64,000 bases of DNA from Gibbula magus. Its lineage: Eukaryota; Mollusca; Gastropoda; Trochida; Trochidae. Shown one piece after another: positions 45,775-56,116 of the stretch. The translations under genes and the position numbers were made by a program. The DNA lies in NCBI GenBank assembly GCA_936450465.1, contig OW388300.1:42812358-42876357 (forward strand), in the 5' to 3' direction. The stretch's first letter is position 1, and each line of letters opens with the position of its first letter. The notes under the pieces were generated by a model. That model was not told the origin of the DNA and ran no database searches. It saw nothing but the letters and a program-made list of their open reading frames with translations.

Positions 45775-46200
45775 AGTACCACGTGTGCTGAATTAAGTTC
45801 AAATAATTTCACTCAACTTGCATATTCGTACCCATCGCCAAATATACGATAAGTACTTGTGTTTGAGGTAACTTAAGCAATAGCATTTTGCATGTGCAGA
45901 AACTGAAACAATACCTCAAGTTTACATACACAGTAGGTATATGCCTTATTCATCATTACCAACCCAAATTTGTCTTTTCGTCTGTTGTAGATAAGTTTCA
46001 AAATTTGTGTTTGACAAATTGACGCACGCAACCTGTGCTTTGTGCAGTTTTCGATCAGAATTCTCTACCTTCACCATTATATCATCACTATACTCAGATA
46101 ACTATCATTAAAATGTTACTTTTCAACAACAGTGAATATTCTTGATAAAATAACTCCATTCATAACTTTTTGGCAAACAGTATACTCATTGACTCTTTAA
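45775..46200. mobile_element. TTAAAGGTGCATCC-type element, copy 5 (old)
   Basis: Diverged but collinear with the copy at 23720: TTTCACTCAACTTGCATATT, GCATGTGCAGAAACTGAAAC and CCAACCCAAATTTGTCTT. Ends are decayed (TTGACTCTTTAAC at right). Confidence 0.5.
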
Positions 46201-46756
46201 CACTTCACTTGTTGATGGAGATCTTCCCGAATAGCTTTGCTTTATAGTAGAGTGAGAGATAAATAGTTTATAAAACTCATCAATTTGTACACTATAAAAC
46301 ACAATGTAAGAGTAAATGCCCAGCCAAATTGGCTTATGAGACACATAAAACAGCTTTAAAACAGATTATCAACAAAAATGGAATATAAGTTATAAGTGAA
46401 TTAAAAAGATAATAGTTATTGGCTAAAATAGGACTATCTCCATGGTTACCAGACTGTTATTCCTGTACTTTGACCACTTAAATTTTTGTTATGGGGAAAG
46501 GCCTTAATATAAGCTGGGCTTGTTGGCCAATCCCCTTCGTCTTGTAATTTATGGCAAAATAATTTGTTTAAACCACTAAGAATGGTCTAGCACTAATCAA
46601 TTCATGTATTAAACCAGTTTGAAATAGTCTTCATGTGTATGATTGGTGTTCTTAAAAAAATACCATTGTGGGTGCAATATGATTTGTTAAATAAATTATT
46701 AAAGTTAATAAAATGATAATTATATGTACAGATGTAAGCTATAGAACATTGTATCA
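46201..46756. other. no recognisable feature
   Basis: AT-rich. Confidence 0.4.
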
Positions 46757-47017
46757 TTGAGGTGACTTGAGTTGGGGTGTAGTGCTGCTTTCAAGAGTAT
46801 TTCGACTGCGAGTATTATAACAGGGAGAAAGCCTGCAACGTCATGTGGCTATGCATTGCGGTGAAACCTGCGGGCATCGTCTGGAACTAGCAAACCAAAG
46901 GTGGTACTGCACTGAAATTCATTGTAGCATTGCACCCAAATTTTACTGCGTGTAGTACAATTCTCTACAGTTGACAAAGTTGTCAAGCCCCTGGTGGGAT
47001 TCGAACCCCGGACCCAG
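46757..47017 (-). mobile_element. tRNA-derived SINE, 5' truncated
   Basis: On the minus strand: B-box GGGGTTCGAATCCCACC, body TTTGGGTGCAATGCTACAAT, tail TCGAAATACTCTTGAAAGC then CAACTCAAGTCACCTCA. The A-box head is missing. Confidence 0.85.
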
Positions 47018-47629
47018 ACATGTTCATCATTGTTGTCCTTATATTAAGAAAATTAAAATTAATGTTCTTTTGATGACCCTGTTGTTTTCCCATGCAATAT
47101 AAACTTTAAAAAACTTGAGAAATTCTTCTGTTCATCTCATAAAATTGGTGCCAAAATTTCACAGCAACGTTTGATGTTACCCTGATATATGAGTCACTGT
47201 ATGTTTGGTAGTAGATGATTGATACAGCATGCAAACTCTAGCAAAACATAAACACATCCCAACTTCAATATCGCCACCAAATGTGCTAGCTTAATTGAAA
47301 TTTTTAATGCTTTCATGTTATGAATATTTCTAAAAATATATTGAGTAAACATTCTAAAACTAGGAAAAGTTCACTGTGAATCTTTTCAAGGTTAACTGTA
47401 AAACAATGATTGCTCAGTATAAAATTTTTAATTTAGTGCAAACGCTTTTCATATTCTTGAAATGTGCAGACCAATTACTGGTCTATTAATTATCTTTACT
47501 ATTGATTAGGCTGAAATGATTTTCAACTACAACGGCAGTATGTTGCTATGGTTCAAATGCACCGTGCATCAAAGTGTATTTTTTGTGCCACCGAATCGGA
47601 GATTCCGGGGGTATATTGTTTTTCACCTG
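47018..47629. other. no recognisable feature
   Basis: AT-rich; nothing supported. Confidence 0.4.
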
Positions 47630-47630
47630 C

Positions 47631-47663
<33 letters not shown>

Positions 47664-48005
47664 TTTTTGTCCACAAAAATTAAACCTTGGCCATAACTTT
47701 GGATTTCTCAGAGCTAGGGCTTTCATACTTGGCATGTGCATACCTTGTGATGAGACCTTTTCAGATGAGATCATCATATTTGACCTTGTTACCTTGACCT
47801 TGCCGCAGTGGACATCTTCAGAAAACTTTAATCTTGATCATAACTTTGGATTGCTCAGAGCTAGGGCTTTCATACTTGGCATGTGTATACCTTGTGATGA
47901 GACCTTTCAGATGAGGTCATCATATTTGACCTTGTGACCTTGACCTTGCCGCAGTGGACATCTTCAGAAAACTTTAACCTTGGCCATAACTTTAGTATAT
48001 CCGGG
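47630..48005. repeat. 146-bp tandem repeat with TGACCTTGACCTTG half-sites
   Basis: (CTGT)n at about 47631-47655, then two and a bit units from 47682, 47829 and 47975, each with CCATAACTTTGGAT, GAGCTAGGGCTTTCATACTT and GGCATGTG, ending TTGACCTTGWNACCTTGACC and GCCGCAGTGGACATC. TGACCT/AAGGTCA repeats are nuclear-receptor half-sites. The 129-codon frame at 47548 is made of this repeat. Confidence 0.85.
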
Positions 48006-48153
48006 GGCATCCGTGTTTAACAAACACATCTTGTTTCAGTCTTGGATCTTATACTAACTAAGATGTACTGTAATGAGGGTCCTGTACCACAATACATATG
48101 GAAATGAAGCTCAACTGTACCATCTCACTACTGCTGTTGATGTGTAGTTTTAG

Positions 48154-48730
48154 CTCATCGGGCCAGAAAAGCCTGATGGGCTTATGGCATGGCATTGTGT
48201 CTGTCCGTCTGTCTGTCTGTCCGTCCATCTGTCCATCTGTAAACTTTTCCCTTTTTCGTCTTCTTCTCCAGAACCACTATGTCTAAGGAGCTGAAATTTT
48301 GTGTACAGACTCCTTGGCCAATGGGGATTCTAAATTGTAGATATGGTGACCCTGTGGCCCCAATTAAGGGCCTCACAGGCCATGACCTAAAATCCTATTT
48401 TCATCTTCTTCTCCAGAACAAAAAGACGTAGAAGGCTGTAATATTGTGTGCAGAGTCTTTAGCCAATGAAGATTTTAAATTGTAGATTTGGTGACCATGT
48501 GGCCCCAATTAAGGGCCTCACAGGCCATGACCTAAAATCCTATTTTCATCTTCTTCTCCAGAACAAAAAGACCTAGAGGCTGTGATATTGTGTACAGACT
48601 CTTTAGCCAATGGAGATTTTAAATTGTAGATTTGGTGACCTGTGGCCCCAAATACGGGCCTTACGGGCCATGATCTAAACATCTTATTTCAGTCTTCATA
48701 ATTAAAATATAAACCCTGATGAGCTACAGA
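48154..48730. repeat. CTCATCGGGCC element with 145-bp internal tandem units
   Basis: Opens AGCTCATCGGGCCAGAAAAG and closes AAACCCTGATGAGCTACAGA, near-inverse ends. CTTCTTCTCCAGAAC recurs at 48260, 48405 and 48550, and GTGGCCCCAATTAAGGGCCT in each unit. A (CTGT)/(CCAT) tract is at about 48199-48240. Fragments occur at 32665 and about 49255-49360. Confidence 0.8.
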
Positions 48731-49494
48731 GCCCATGACTCTATTTTTCCATGGTCGTTTAAGTTTTTGCAAGGAGAAAGCATGCAATACCAGTGAGGGT
48801 TTGGATTGTGATAAAACCTGTGATTCTCAGAATGAACTGCAACATGAATGAATATGCAATAAAAGCGCCTTTGTGTGTCAGAATTTAGAAGAAAGGATCT
48901 TCAAGTTTAGGGAGTTTTTTTTATTGTTGACATCTATGGGTAGTTGAAAACCAAATTCAGAACCTAGAAAGTGTAAGAAAACCTGTTATCTTTCCAATTA
49001 CGTCTGTATATACTTCAAACCCTTTCATATTTTATAGAATTTTGGGACAATTAATCAGTGGATAATGGTCCAATAGCTCTCCTTGTCTGACTAGAGCTTC
49101 ATCAATCACAGAAGCAATGCATGACCAAACTGATTTCATTAACTTCTCTATCATCAATATTTCAACAATTACTTCCTCAGTGATATTTGATGACTCCAGC
49201 TTGCAAATCATCCTAATTAATGATAACCTATGAAATGTACCATTATCAACCTAAAAAGGGGCTGCAGGGACCATGCCTTAAAAACTATCTTCATCTTCTA
49301 CTTAAGAACTAAAAGAAAGTTGAAATCTTGTGCACTCCTTGGCTAATAATGAGTTCTGGCTTTTGTGACCATGCATTGCGTCTGATGAAGATTATAAAGT
49401 GTAAATTTTATTACACTTAAACAACTTGCAGAGTACCATACACAACCTAATAAGTGTCCCCTTCTACAAATTTGATTATAAAGTAAATCATAAG
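48731..49494. other. mostly unassigned
   Basis: About 49255-49360 (GGGGCTGCAGGGACCATGCC, CATCTTCTACTTAAGAACTA) is a decayed piece of the preceding element. The rest is unassigned. Confidence 0.35.
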
Positions 49495-49740
49495 CCACAT
49501 ATTTTCTCTAATAAGAGCCCTGGCTCTTATTTCTTCAGCGCCCCTGGACCCCCCGGCACTTTTTTGAGGCCTGGCACTTATTTCTTTAATAGAACATTGA
49601 AGTTAACTAAGAAAGCATTAATCTAATGGTTTAGACCCGGTGGTTTTTAGAGACCCGGCGCTTATTTGAGGCCAGGCGCTTATTTACTCAACAACCCTTG
49701 ACCCCCCCCAAGCGCTTATTAGAGGAAATACGGTACATGC
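49495..49740. repeat. GGCGCTTATTTGAGG-type repeat cluster
   Basis: GGCACTTATTTCTTTAATAG, CCCGGCGCTTATTTGAGGCC and AGCGCTTATTAGAGGAAATA then CGGTA occur within 250 bp. It is a dispersed low-complexity repeat with degenerate internal copies. Confidence 0.5.
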
Positions 49741-51000
49741 TCTAATGCAGTGTCTGTATCTTAAAGCCACAGACAGTCTTATATTGTGGAAATACTGTAT
49801 AAACATTGCCCTTTCTAAAACAACACGAATAACAAAACAAAAAAAATACGGCATTTTTTTATTAGCACCCCCTCCAAAGGGGATCCTTATTAGCCTATAT
49901 ATAACTACACAGGGTCATTTACAGTTTAAATTTATCAACAAAAAACATTTTCTTGTCCAACCTTATGATTCATGATGTCATTCTGTCAGACATGACCAAT
50001 GTGAAATTAATTTTATAATAGCAATTAGAAACTTATTGTGTCCAAACGTTTCTTTTTTAATTTGAGGTAAATTAAAACCAAGTTTCATAAGAATATATCT
50101 TTATTTTCCAATTGTATCCATTAAATACATACTATAGCTGTTTCTTTGTTTTTAAAAATTGTTTTTGAATGTTGCAGAATCCTTCTCAACTTAAGACATA
50201 GCAAATGTTAAAATATTAAAAATACTCATTTATGTAAACCCATTGAATATAAGGATCCCATATCTTTTAACATTAAATCAAATACACAAACACTGCAACC
50301 ACTTAATGTCGAGTAAACTTTCTATAATTCCATGTGTATATTTCTATCCATGTATTTTTTAAAGGGTTTTTGCCAGTGTTTTTAAAATGATTCATTTTAA
50401 CTTTCAAATATAAAATAACCAATAATTTTGACAGTATGATAGTATTTCTGCAATTTATCTGTAAAAGACAAGAGAACTCAAGTTACTTGGAGCCAAAGCA
50501 GAAATTATCTTGCAATAAAAATGAAATATCTTTATGCTGTGACATTTTTGTTTGGCATGAATGGCTGTGATTAAGATTTCTATAAATGATAGTAATTTTG
50601 AAAATGAAATTAAGACAAGGGAAAATAAAATATAAGGGGCTTGGTCGAAAGATCAAAACTACAAGTACATTTGTTTGGGTAATAATATTTCATATTTGCA
50701 GGTGAACAAGGGTATCTGTCTTTCCTTGAAAAATACTCAATGAATATGAAAAGTTTATATCTACAAGTGGCACTACCAAAAGTGAAATTATATTAAAAAA
50801 TCGTTCCCATGTATCAATATATACACGAGTCAATGAAAATTTAAAATAATTGAGACATTACGCAGGTTTTTAAGTTTATCGGATTTTAATATTATTGTGA
50901 TATTCTATTTATGATCCAAAATCATTATTTTCTTACTTTCAATGAAAAATGTACATCTCTGAACACTGTCTTAGACTTCTAGTGCGGTGATGATATATAG
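49741..51000. other. AT-rich, no recognisable feature
   Basis: Nothing supported. Confidence 0.4.
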
Positions 51001-51005
51001 CACTG

Positions 51006-51079
51006 TTACGTCAGTATGTTGATGACGTCAGTATGTTGATGACGTCAGTATGTTGATGACGTCATGGTATTGTGAGTCA
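51006..51079. promoter_or_regulatory. tandem CRE array plus AP-1-like site
   Basis: A 17-bp unit GTATGTTGATGACGTCA repeats three times. Perfect TGACGTCA sites lie at 51023, 51040 and 51057, with a variant TTACGTCA at 51006, all spaced 17 bp. TGAGTCA follows at 51073-51079. TGACGTCA is the CREB/ATF palindrome and TGAGTCA the AP-1 site. Tandem duplication created or multiplied the sites; function is inferred. Confidence 0.6.
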
Positions 51080-51477
51080 TGACTTGGTGATTTAAAAGCA
51101 TATTCATGTCATGTAGTTTACAGTGACAGGGCATTGTGCAAAATCTACTGTCAAAATTAATATCTCTTAGAAGATAACGCTTGATGTCAGACCAGCGATA
51201 TCTCCTGTTAAACAGAGCTTTGAAAGATGATTAAATTTTCTGCCCTCAAGATTTGACTTGTAAGTATATATGCTTAGAACCAGTTTGATTTCTCTCGTGT
51301 GTCAACATGAGGAAAAGGGTAATTATAATACAGTCTGATTTGTACAGTGGAACATATTCTGCTTAGTATTTGGGTGTGGGGTGGGGGGGGTTGGATCCTA
51401 GGTGATTGCTCGGCAACTTGCTCTCCTCTAAGTAAATGTTATTCAGGACATTGAAATTGATTTTAATGATTGAACGT
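51080..51477. other. non-coding; G-rich run
   Basis: A G-rich run (GTGGGGTGGGGGGGG) lies at about 51376-51390. No gene. Confidence 0.4.
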
Positions 51478-51808
51478 AATAACAATAGTGGATATTTATA
51501 TCGCGCACTCTTCCATGCATTGAATGCTTGCTCAAGACACTACATTACACATATTATTACCCTGAAGGAAATTGTATTTTTGGTGCCGCTACTAAGAGCT
51601 CTGCGTGACTGTATAGGTCCGTACTTTCCGTGTCCAGGTACCCATTTAAACAGCTGGGTGGACTGAGTGCAAGGTGGATGAAGCGTCTTGCCCAGAGTCA
51701 CAACACAGCATGAGACCCAAGTCACAAATATTTGGTGTCTCCACCGGGATTCGAACCCGGGTCTCTGGCATGAGAAGTCAGCACGCTAACCACTAAACTA
51801 CTGTTAAT
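51478..51808 (-). mobile_element. tRNA-derived SINE of another family (TATATAAAT tail)
   Basis: On the minus strand: A-box-like TAGTTTAGTGGTTAGCG, B-box GGGTTCGAATCCCGG, a central TGTGTTGTGACTCTGGGCAA with GACGCTTCATCC, and tail GCGCGATATAAATATCCACT. The conserved centre resembles the domain shared by widely distributed invertebrate SINEs (Nin/Deu-type; from memory). It is not a tRNA gene because the acceptor ends do not pair. Confidence 0.75.
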
Positions 51809-52240
51809 GCCACAATGGTATTACAGATTTTCTCCTGATGAAATGACGTAAGTTAACTTTCTCGAGCGCTGCATTAAACCCTAAATCGAATCATTTTATA
51901 AAACAACGATTTTTATCATCAAACATTCAATAAAGTGTTTTTACAGGCTAACTGTTGAAGGAGACAATTGTTTTATGTGACAGCTAGTCTCTGAACTGTG
52001 TTCGCTGGATCTGACGCACTGATGTGTGGTTCCTTCAGATATCCATCAGATGAATATTATACACTAGGGTTGAATTGTTTTCCCTGTTATCAAGGAATAA
52101 GAAACTCTGTATTGCTTTGATCAGCTCTTCTGAAAGGAATAATAATGAAATGATAACATGTCTTCTTGATTTTAAGCAAACGTTTCATTATCACAATATT
52201 TCGGTGAAAATGATACAGCTCAGTGCCATGATAAAAGACG
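51809..52240. other. no recognisable feature
   Basis: Nothing supported. Confidence 0.4.
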
Positions 52241-52722
52241 CTGTAGCACGTTTTTTGCAAATTATATTTTTCAAATTTTGTTATGTTAGAGGTTAAATAT
52301 ATTTTTACATGACCCTATAAGTTTCATCCATGGAAACGTGTTATCTGTATTCAAAGAAAATGGTGCGACCATAAAGCGACCATTTTGTGGAACTCTTCAG
52401 TCAGAGAGGTAGATTTGTAGATTTCATGCGATTATAAGGTTTCAAACAGCAAGATGGTTGACCATTCTATCATGGTGCAATATTTAAAACTCTCCTCAGA
52501 GTGTTTAGGTATCCCTACATTAGTCAGATCACTTGAACTACCTTCGAGCAGCCATTTTAAAGTAAACACCTTAAAATGGCTGCTGGAACGGAAATGGACC
52601 TGCATGGTTTAACCGAACCATGAACATTTGTTTCAGAACTCTTTTTATTGATTCAGGAGTATTATTTGTGACATGATTTTACCATTTCATGAGAGCAGTA
52701 AGAATGGCGTGCTACAGTGCCA
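52241..52722. mobile_element. diverged relative of the TTAA MITE
   Basis: CTGTAGCACGTTTTTTGCAA at the left is inverted as GGCGTGCTACAGTGCC at the right. Left interior TTATATTTTTCAAATTTTGT recalls the TTAA MITE. A perfect small palindrome GCAGCCATTTTAA...TTAAAATGGCTGC sits at about 52551-52587. About 480 bp, without the TTAAAGGGG ends. Confidence 0.55.
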
Positions 52723-53154
52723 GTAAAAACTCTATGCTTCTTTATGATTTCTGAAGGGTTAATCATTGTAACTTGCTGAGAATGTCTTATCAGGGGTGTT
52801 AAATATTGTAAAAGCATACAAAGACATAAGGAGCTCACAGTCTAATAAGAAGCTAAATCTAAAGAATAAAACAGGCGAACGTTATCTTAATTGAATAATG
52901 CTTGTTTAATGCCATGTTTAGTCTTCACATTCTGTTACATAATTTGCAGGTCTCCGTCAAAAAACTTCTCAATCTCATTGGGAAACAGACAGTCAAATGG
53001 TCATGGGGAGAAATGTTTTTTCACCTTTGAAATTAATCATTAAATGTGATTGATGTTTTCTGGCCTATTTTCCCTCTTGTCAAATATGTAGCAATGGCAC
53101 AAATCCCAAGATAATTGAGTTTAATTTTTTAGATTACTGAAATATTGGCTGAAG
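52723..53154. other. no recognisable feature
   Basis: AT-rich. Confidence 0.4.
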
Positions 53155-53400
53155 ACCACAGTGGTTAGCTCATTTGACTTCAGATTAACAGGTCTGGGGT
53201 TTGAATCTTGCCAGGGTTTTTGACAGATTTGTCAGCTGTAGAGAACAGTTATACATGTGGTAAGGTCTTCATGCAATACTACATTGAAATTCAGCTCAGT
53301 GCAACCCTAGTTCCAGCCAACACTTTTTGGTTTTCATTGCAATACAGGCACAATATCACTTTAGTTGATATATAGAAGTAACTGCTATGAGATGCCCTTG
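53155..53400 (+). mobile_element. degenerate tRNA-derived SINE
   Basis: ACAGTGGTTAGCTCATTTGA, GGTTTGAATCTTGCC, GCTGTAGAGAACAGTTATAC and TTGAAATTCAGCTCAGTGCA follow the SINE order with many changes. It is the oldest SINE in the cluster. Confidence 0.7.
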
Positions 53401-53574
53401 AAAATTACCCACAAAATTCCATTACATCACCTAAATTGACCAAATGTTTTTTCAGATTGCTCCATACAAGCCTGCATCCATTTCATATTTAAAAATAAAA
53501 ACTGGGAGGAAATATTTTCAATAAAATGTTCATGTTTCAAATGATCATTTTCTAATTTTCATGTCTGATGAACA

Positions 53575-53850
53575 TAAGCTTGTTTAACTTCAGGTCTGAT
53601 GTTCAAATCCTGTCAGGGTTGTGAGTTTTGTCTGTGGTTGAGAAATGTTAGTCTAACACTTTGACTCTGAAAATAGTATTTATTCTGAAAATTATTAAAT
53701 ATAAAAAAGTGCATCTATTTTCTGAAAAGGTTCCTGTGAAATATTTAATATTTAACAAAATGTGATATTTTCAGAAGAAATACTTTTTTCCGGAGTCTAT
53801 GTGTTCAACTAAGAAATGTTCTATGTGATGTAAGGTTTAAGTGAAATACT
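53575..53850 (+). mobile_element. degenerate SINE split by a MITE
   Basis: AACTTCAGGTCTGATG, GTTCAAATCCTGTCAGGG and GTCTGTGGTTGAGAAATGTT match the SINE. The sequence resumes after the MITE (53650-53811) with CTATGTGATGTAAGGTTTAA and the tail AAGTGAAATACT. Confidence 0.7.
53650..53811. mobile_element. GACTCTGAAAA-type MITE, copy 3, with 9-bp TSD
   Basis: AGTCTAACACTTTGACTCTG at the left and CGGAGTCTATGTGTTCAACT at the right are imperfect inverses. AGAAATGTT is exactly duplicated at 53641-53649 and 53812-53820. Insertion into a SINE makes the boundary unambiguous. Long arms plus a 9-bp TSD suggest Mutator-like mobilisation. Confidence 0.85.
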
Positions 53851-53860
53851 ACAAAGGATC

Positions 53861-54181
53861 GGGGGGCGGGATAGCGCAGTGGTTAGCGAGTTCGGCTTTG
53901 GATCAAGAGGTCTGGGGTTCAAATCCCGCCAGGGGCACGGCAACTTTGTCTGCAGTAGAGAACTGTTCTACACGCAGTAAGGTTTGGGTGCAATGTTACA
54001 CTGAATTTCAGCATAGTACCACCCATGGTTCGCTAGTTCCAGCCGTTGCTTGCAGGTTTCACCACAATACATAGCCACATGGTGTTGCGGGCTTTCTCCC
54101 TGCCACAATACTAGCAGCCGCAATATAAGTGAAATACTCTTGAAAGCTACGATAAACTCTAACTCACTCGCTCACTCACTC
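53861..54181 (+). mobile_element. tRNA-derived SINE, best-preserved full copy
   Basis: Head GGGGGGCGGGATAGCGCAGT with GGTTAGCGAG (A box), B-box GGTTCAAATCCCGCC, body ACTTTGTCTGCAGTAGAGAA, GGTTTGGGTGCAATG and GTACCACCCATGGTTCGC, tail AAGTGAAATACTCTTGAAAG and (TCAC)n. ACAAAGGATC / ACAAAGTATC (53851-53860, 54182-54191) is a 9-of-10 target duplication. The A and B boxes could drive RNA polymerase III. Confidence 0.93.
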
Positions 54182-54191
54182 ACAAAGTATC

Positions 54192-54749
54192 GTATTTTAA
54201 ATGATCTGATGCAGTTTCCACATTTGACAAACCAGGTGATTATTTTTGATAGTCAAAGAGACAATTTTTGTTTTACACTAATTATAACTGTGACTGAGAT
54301 AAACTTGATTCAGCAATAGTTTGGCTTTTTTGTTGATGTGTATGTTTAATTTGAAGAAAAACACTTCCCAGTATTTAGTGAGCCTCAGGTATATCTCATT
54401 ATTTCAGATGAAAATTTTAAAAATTAATTTCTGATTTGCGAAACTCATTTTCCTATAAGGGTAAACATGCTAACCTGCTGAGAATGTCTCATGGAGTGTT
54501 CAATATTGTAAATTGTATTACCGTTTAACAGCCATCTGGACTCTCTCAAGGCCCTACTCTAGACTTGATTACACCGGTCAGTAATGTCCAGTTTATTGAG
54601 ATTGATCACCATAAAGTGGACATGCTGATTGACTTGTGTTTGAGCACTTGTATTTGAACATTGCTGCTTATTTCTGGTTCCATGCTAGAGGCTGTCATGT
54701 TTCCCTCTGTATTTTCCATCTCCCCAATGTTCCCATTCTACCCAACTTT
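54192..54749. other. no recognisable feature
   Basis: Nothing supported. Confidence 0.4.
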
Positions 54750-55045
54750 CCAAATATTCTTGAATACAACCTTGGGGTTCTATTTCATTCAGCAACCCTT
54801 ACCCTTCAGGTTATATTTGGGCCAGGGTTGTATTCAAGGAAATATGGCAGGCCTTAAATTCATATTTAAGACCCTGGACCCATATTTTCGAAGCTCTCTT
54901 AGCGCTAAGATAGTCTTAAGTGCCATACATTTACATTGACTTACGACTATCTTAGCACTATGACCCCTTCGAAAATATGGGCCCTGGTTATATTTGACCC
55001 CCCGGGTTATATTGGAGACCCAGGTTGTATTTGAAGAAATATAAA
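54750..55045. repeat. GGGTTRTATTYRAGRAAATAT-type degenerate repeat
   Basis: Stretches such as GGGTTGTATTCAAGGAAATA, GGGTTATATTGGAGACC and GGTTGTATTTGAAGAAATAT recur, resembling the organisation of 49495-49740. It hosts the MITE at 54872. Confidence 0.45.
54872..54987. mobile_element. CTTAGCGCTAAGATAG palindromic MITE
   Basis: CCCATATTTTCGAAG and CTTCGAAAATATGGG are exact inverses near the ends, followed inward by CTTAGCGCTAAGATAGTC / GACTATCTTAGCACTA. CCCTGG stands at both outer edges and may be a target duplication. Short loop, no coding. Confidence 0.8.
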
Positions 55046-55254
55046 ATAAGAAGTAGATCAGGCAATTTTTGTTTATTCCTTATAAATGCACCTCATATTT
55101 ACAAACAGATGTTAAAACAATATCACAGGTACCGGATTTGAATTTGATCCTATGTTATAATATTAGAAATTCATGCCATTTACATAGTAAAAAAGTAATA
55201 TTGTTACATTTCGGTTAACACTATTTGCTTCAGTACACATTCTTGTACTTTGTT

Positions 55255-55330
55255 TGAGTCCATTGCAGGATTAGAACCCACACCCTCAGAGTCAGGCACC
55301 AACCGCCTGCACTGACTATATCAACAGCCT
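55255..55330 (-). mobile_element. tRNA-like SINE fragment, second family, copy 2
   Basis: On the minus strand GTTGGTGCCTGACTCTGAGG and GGGTTCTAATCCTGC reproduce the order at 42863, extended upstream by AGTCAGTGCAGGCG. Confidence 0.5.
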
Positions 55331-55442
55331 ATCAATTCTGCCACTGTGGTGATATAATTACAACTGGATCTTGTGGTTGTCCTTGATGTCGATACAAGAG
55401 GTAATGAGTGTATAATGATAAGAACGTCACGTTGAGGAGTTG

Positions 55443-55618
55443 TATGGTTCCTCTCTCAGTCTGATTGTCCTCCACTTATAGATAAGTGTGGTTCCTCTCT
55501 CAGTCTGATTGTCCTCCACTTATAGATAAGTATGGTTCCTCTCTCAGTCTGATTGTCCTCCACTTATAGATAAGTATGGTTCCTCTCTCAGTCTGATTGT
55601 CCTCCACTTATAGATAAG
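55443..55618. repeat. 4 x 44 bp tandem repeat, near identical
   Basis: Units start at 55443, 55487, 55531 and 55575, with TCCTCTCTCAGTCTGATTG and CCTCCACTTATAGATAAG in each. Only one difference is seen (TAT to TGT at the start of unit 2). Confidence 0.97.
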
Positions 55619-55696
55619 ATACTAAGAAGTATTATTGACATTAGAGATTGATAATTCATACTCACTGTTTTCATCTATTGTCCTGTAATTAATTAA

Positions 55697-56091
55697 CCTC
55701 CGCCGCGATGTGGAAGGGGATATAGGTTTGGGCTCCATCCGTCCTTGTCGGTCCGTCCGTGATGAAGGGTACAGCTTTTCTCAGAAACTAAGATAGGATA
55801 AAAAAATTTGCTTAGTGGCTTGAGGGCATTACCTTAGGTAATACCTTAATGGAGTTTAAATGCTGATGACCCTGTCTCCTTCTTTGCATATGATGGTCCC
55901 CTGTTTCATGCTGACTTGAGAGTTTGAAGGTGTAACACTTGCTCCACATGGGGAAATGAGTTCTGAAACCTGACAGGTTATCATTGGCAAGAGACGATTC
56001 AAAATGTGCTTCTTAATTTAGCCCATCAAGAAAGACCAGACAGACTCATGTGAGTCTGGCCTCTGACTATTTTGACATTATTGACACGAGA
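55697..56091. repeat. CTCCGCCGCGATG-type repeat start
   Basis: CTCCGCCGCGATGTGGAAGG, GGATATAG and GTCGGTCCGTCCGTGATG resemble the TATCCCCGCC repeat starts at 22080 and 60446. The right extent is uncertain. Confidence 0.35.
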
Positions 56092-56116
56092 CCCCCCCCC
56101 CCCCCCCCCCCCCCCC
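56092..56116 (+). repeat. C25 homopolymer
   Basis: Twenty-five consecutive C residues, quadruplex-prone on the other strand. Length may be misassembled. Confidence 0.8.

Noticed and set aside
47548..47937. 129-codon open frame with an internally repeated peptide
   Set aside because: The peptide repeat simply mirrors the 146-bp DNA tandem repeat and begins in a CTGT microsatellite.
51735..51808. tRNA gene on the minus strand
   Set aside because: A and B boxes are good, but the acceptor-stem halves do not pair and a SINE body and tail follow.
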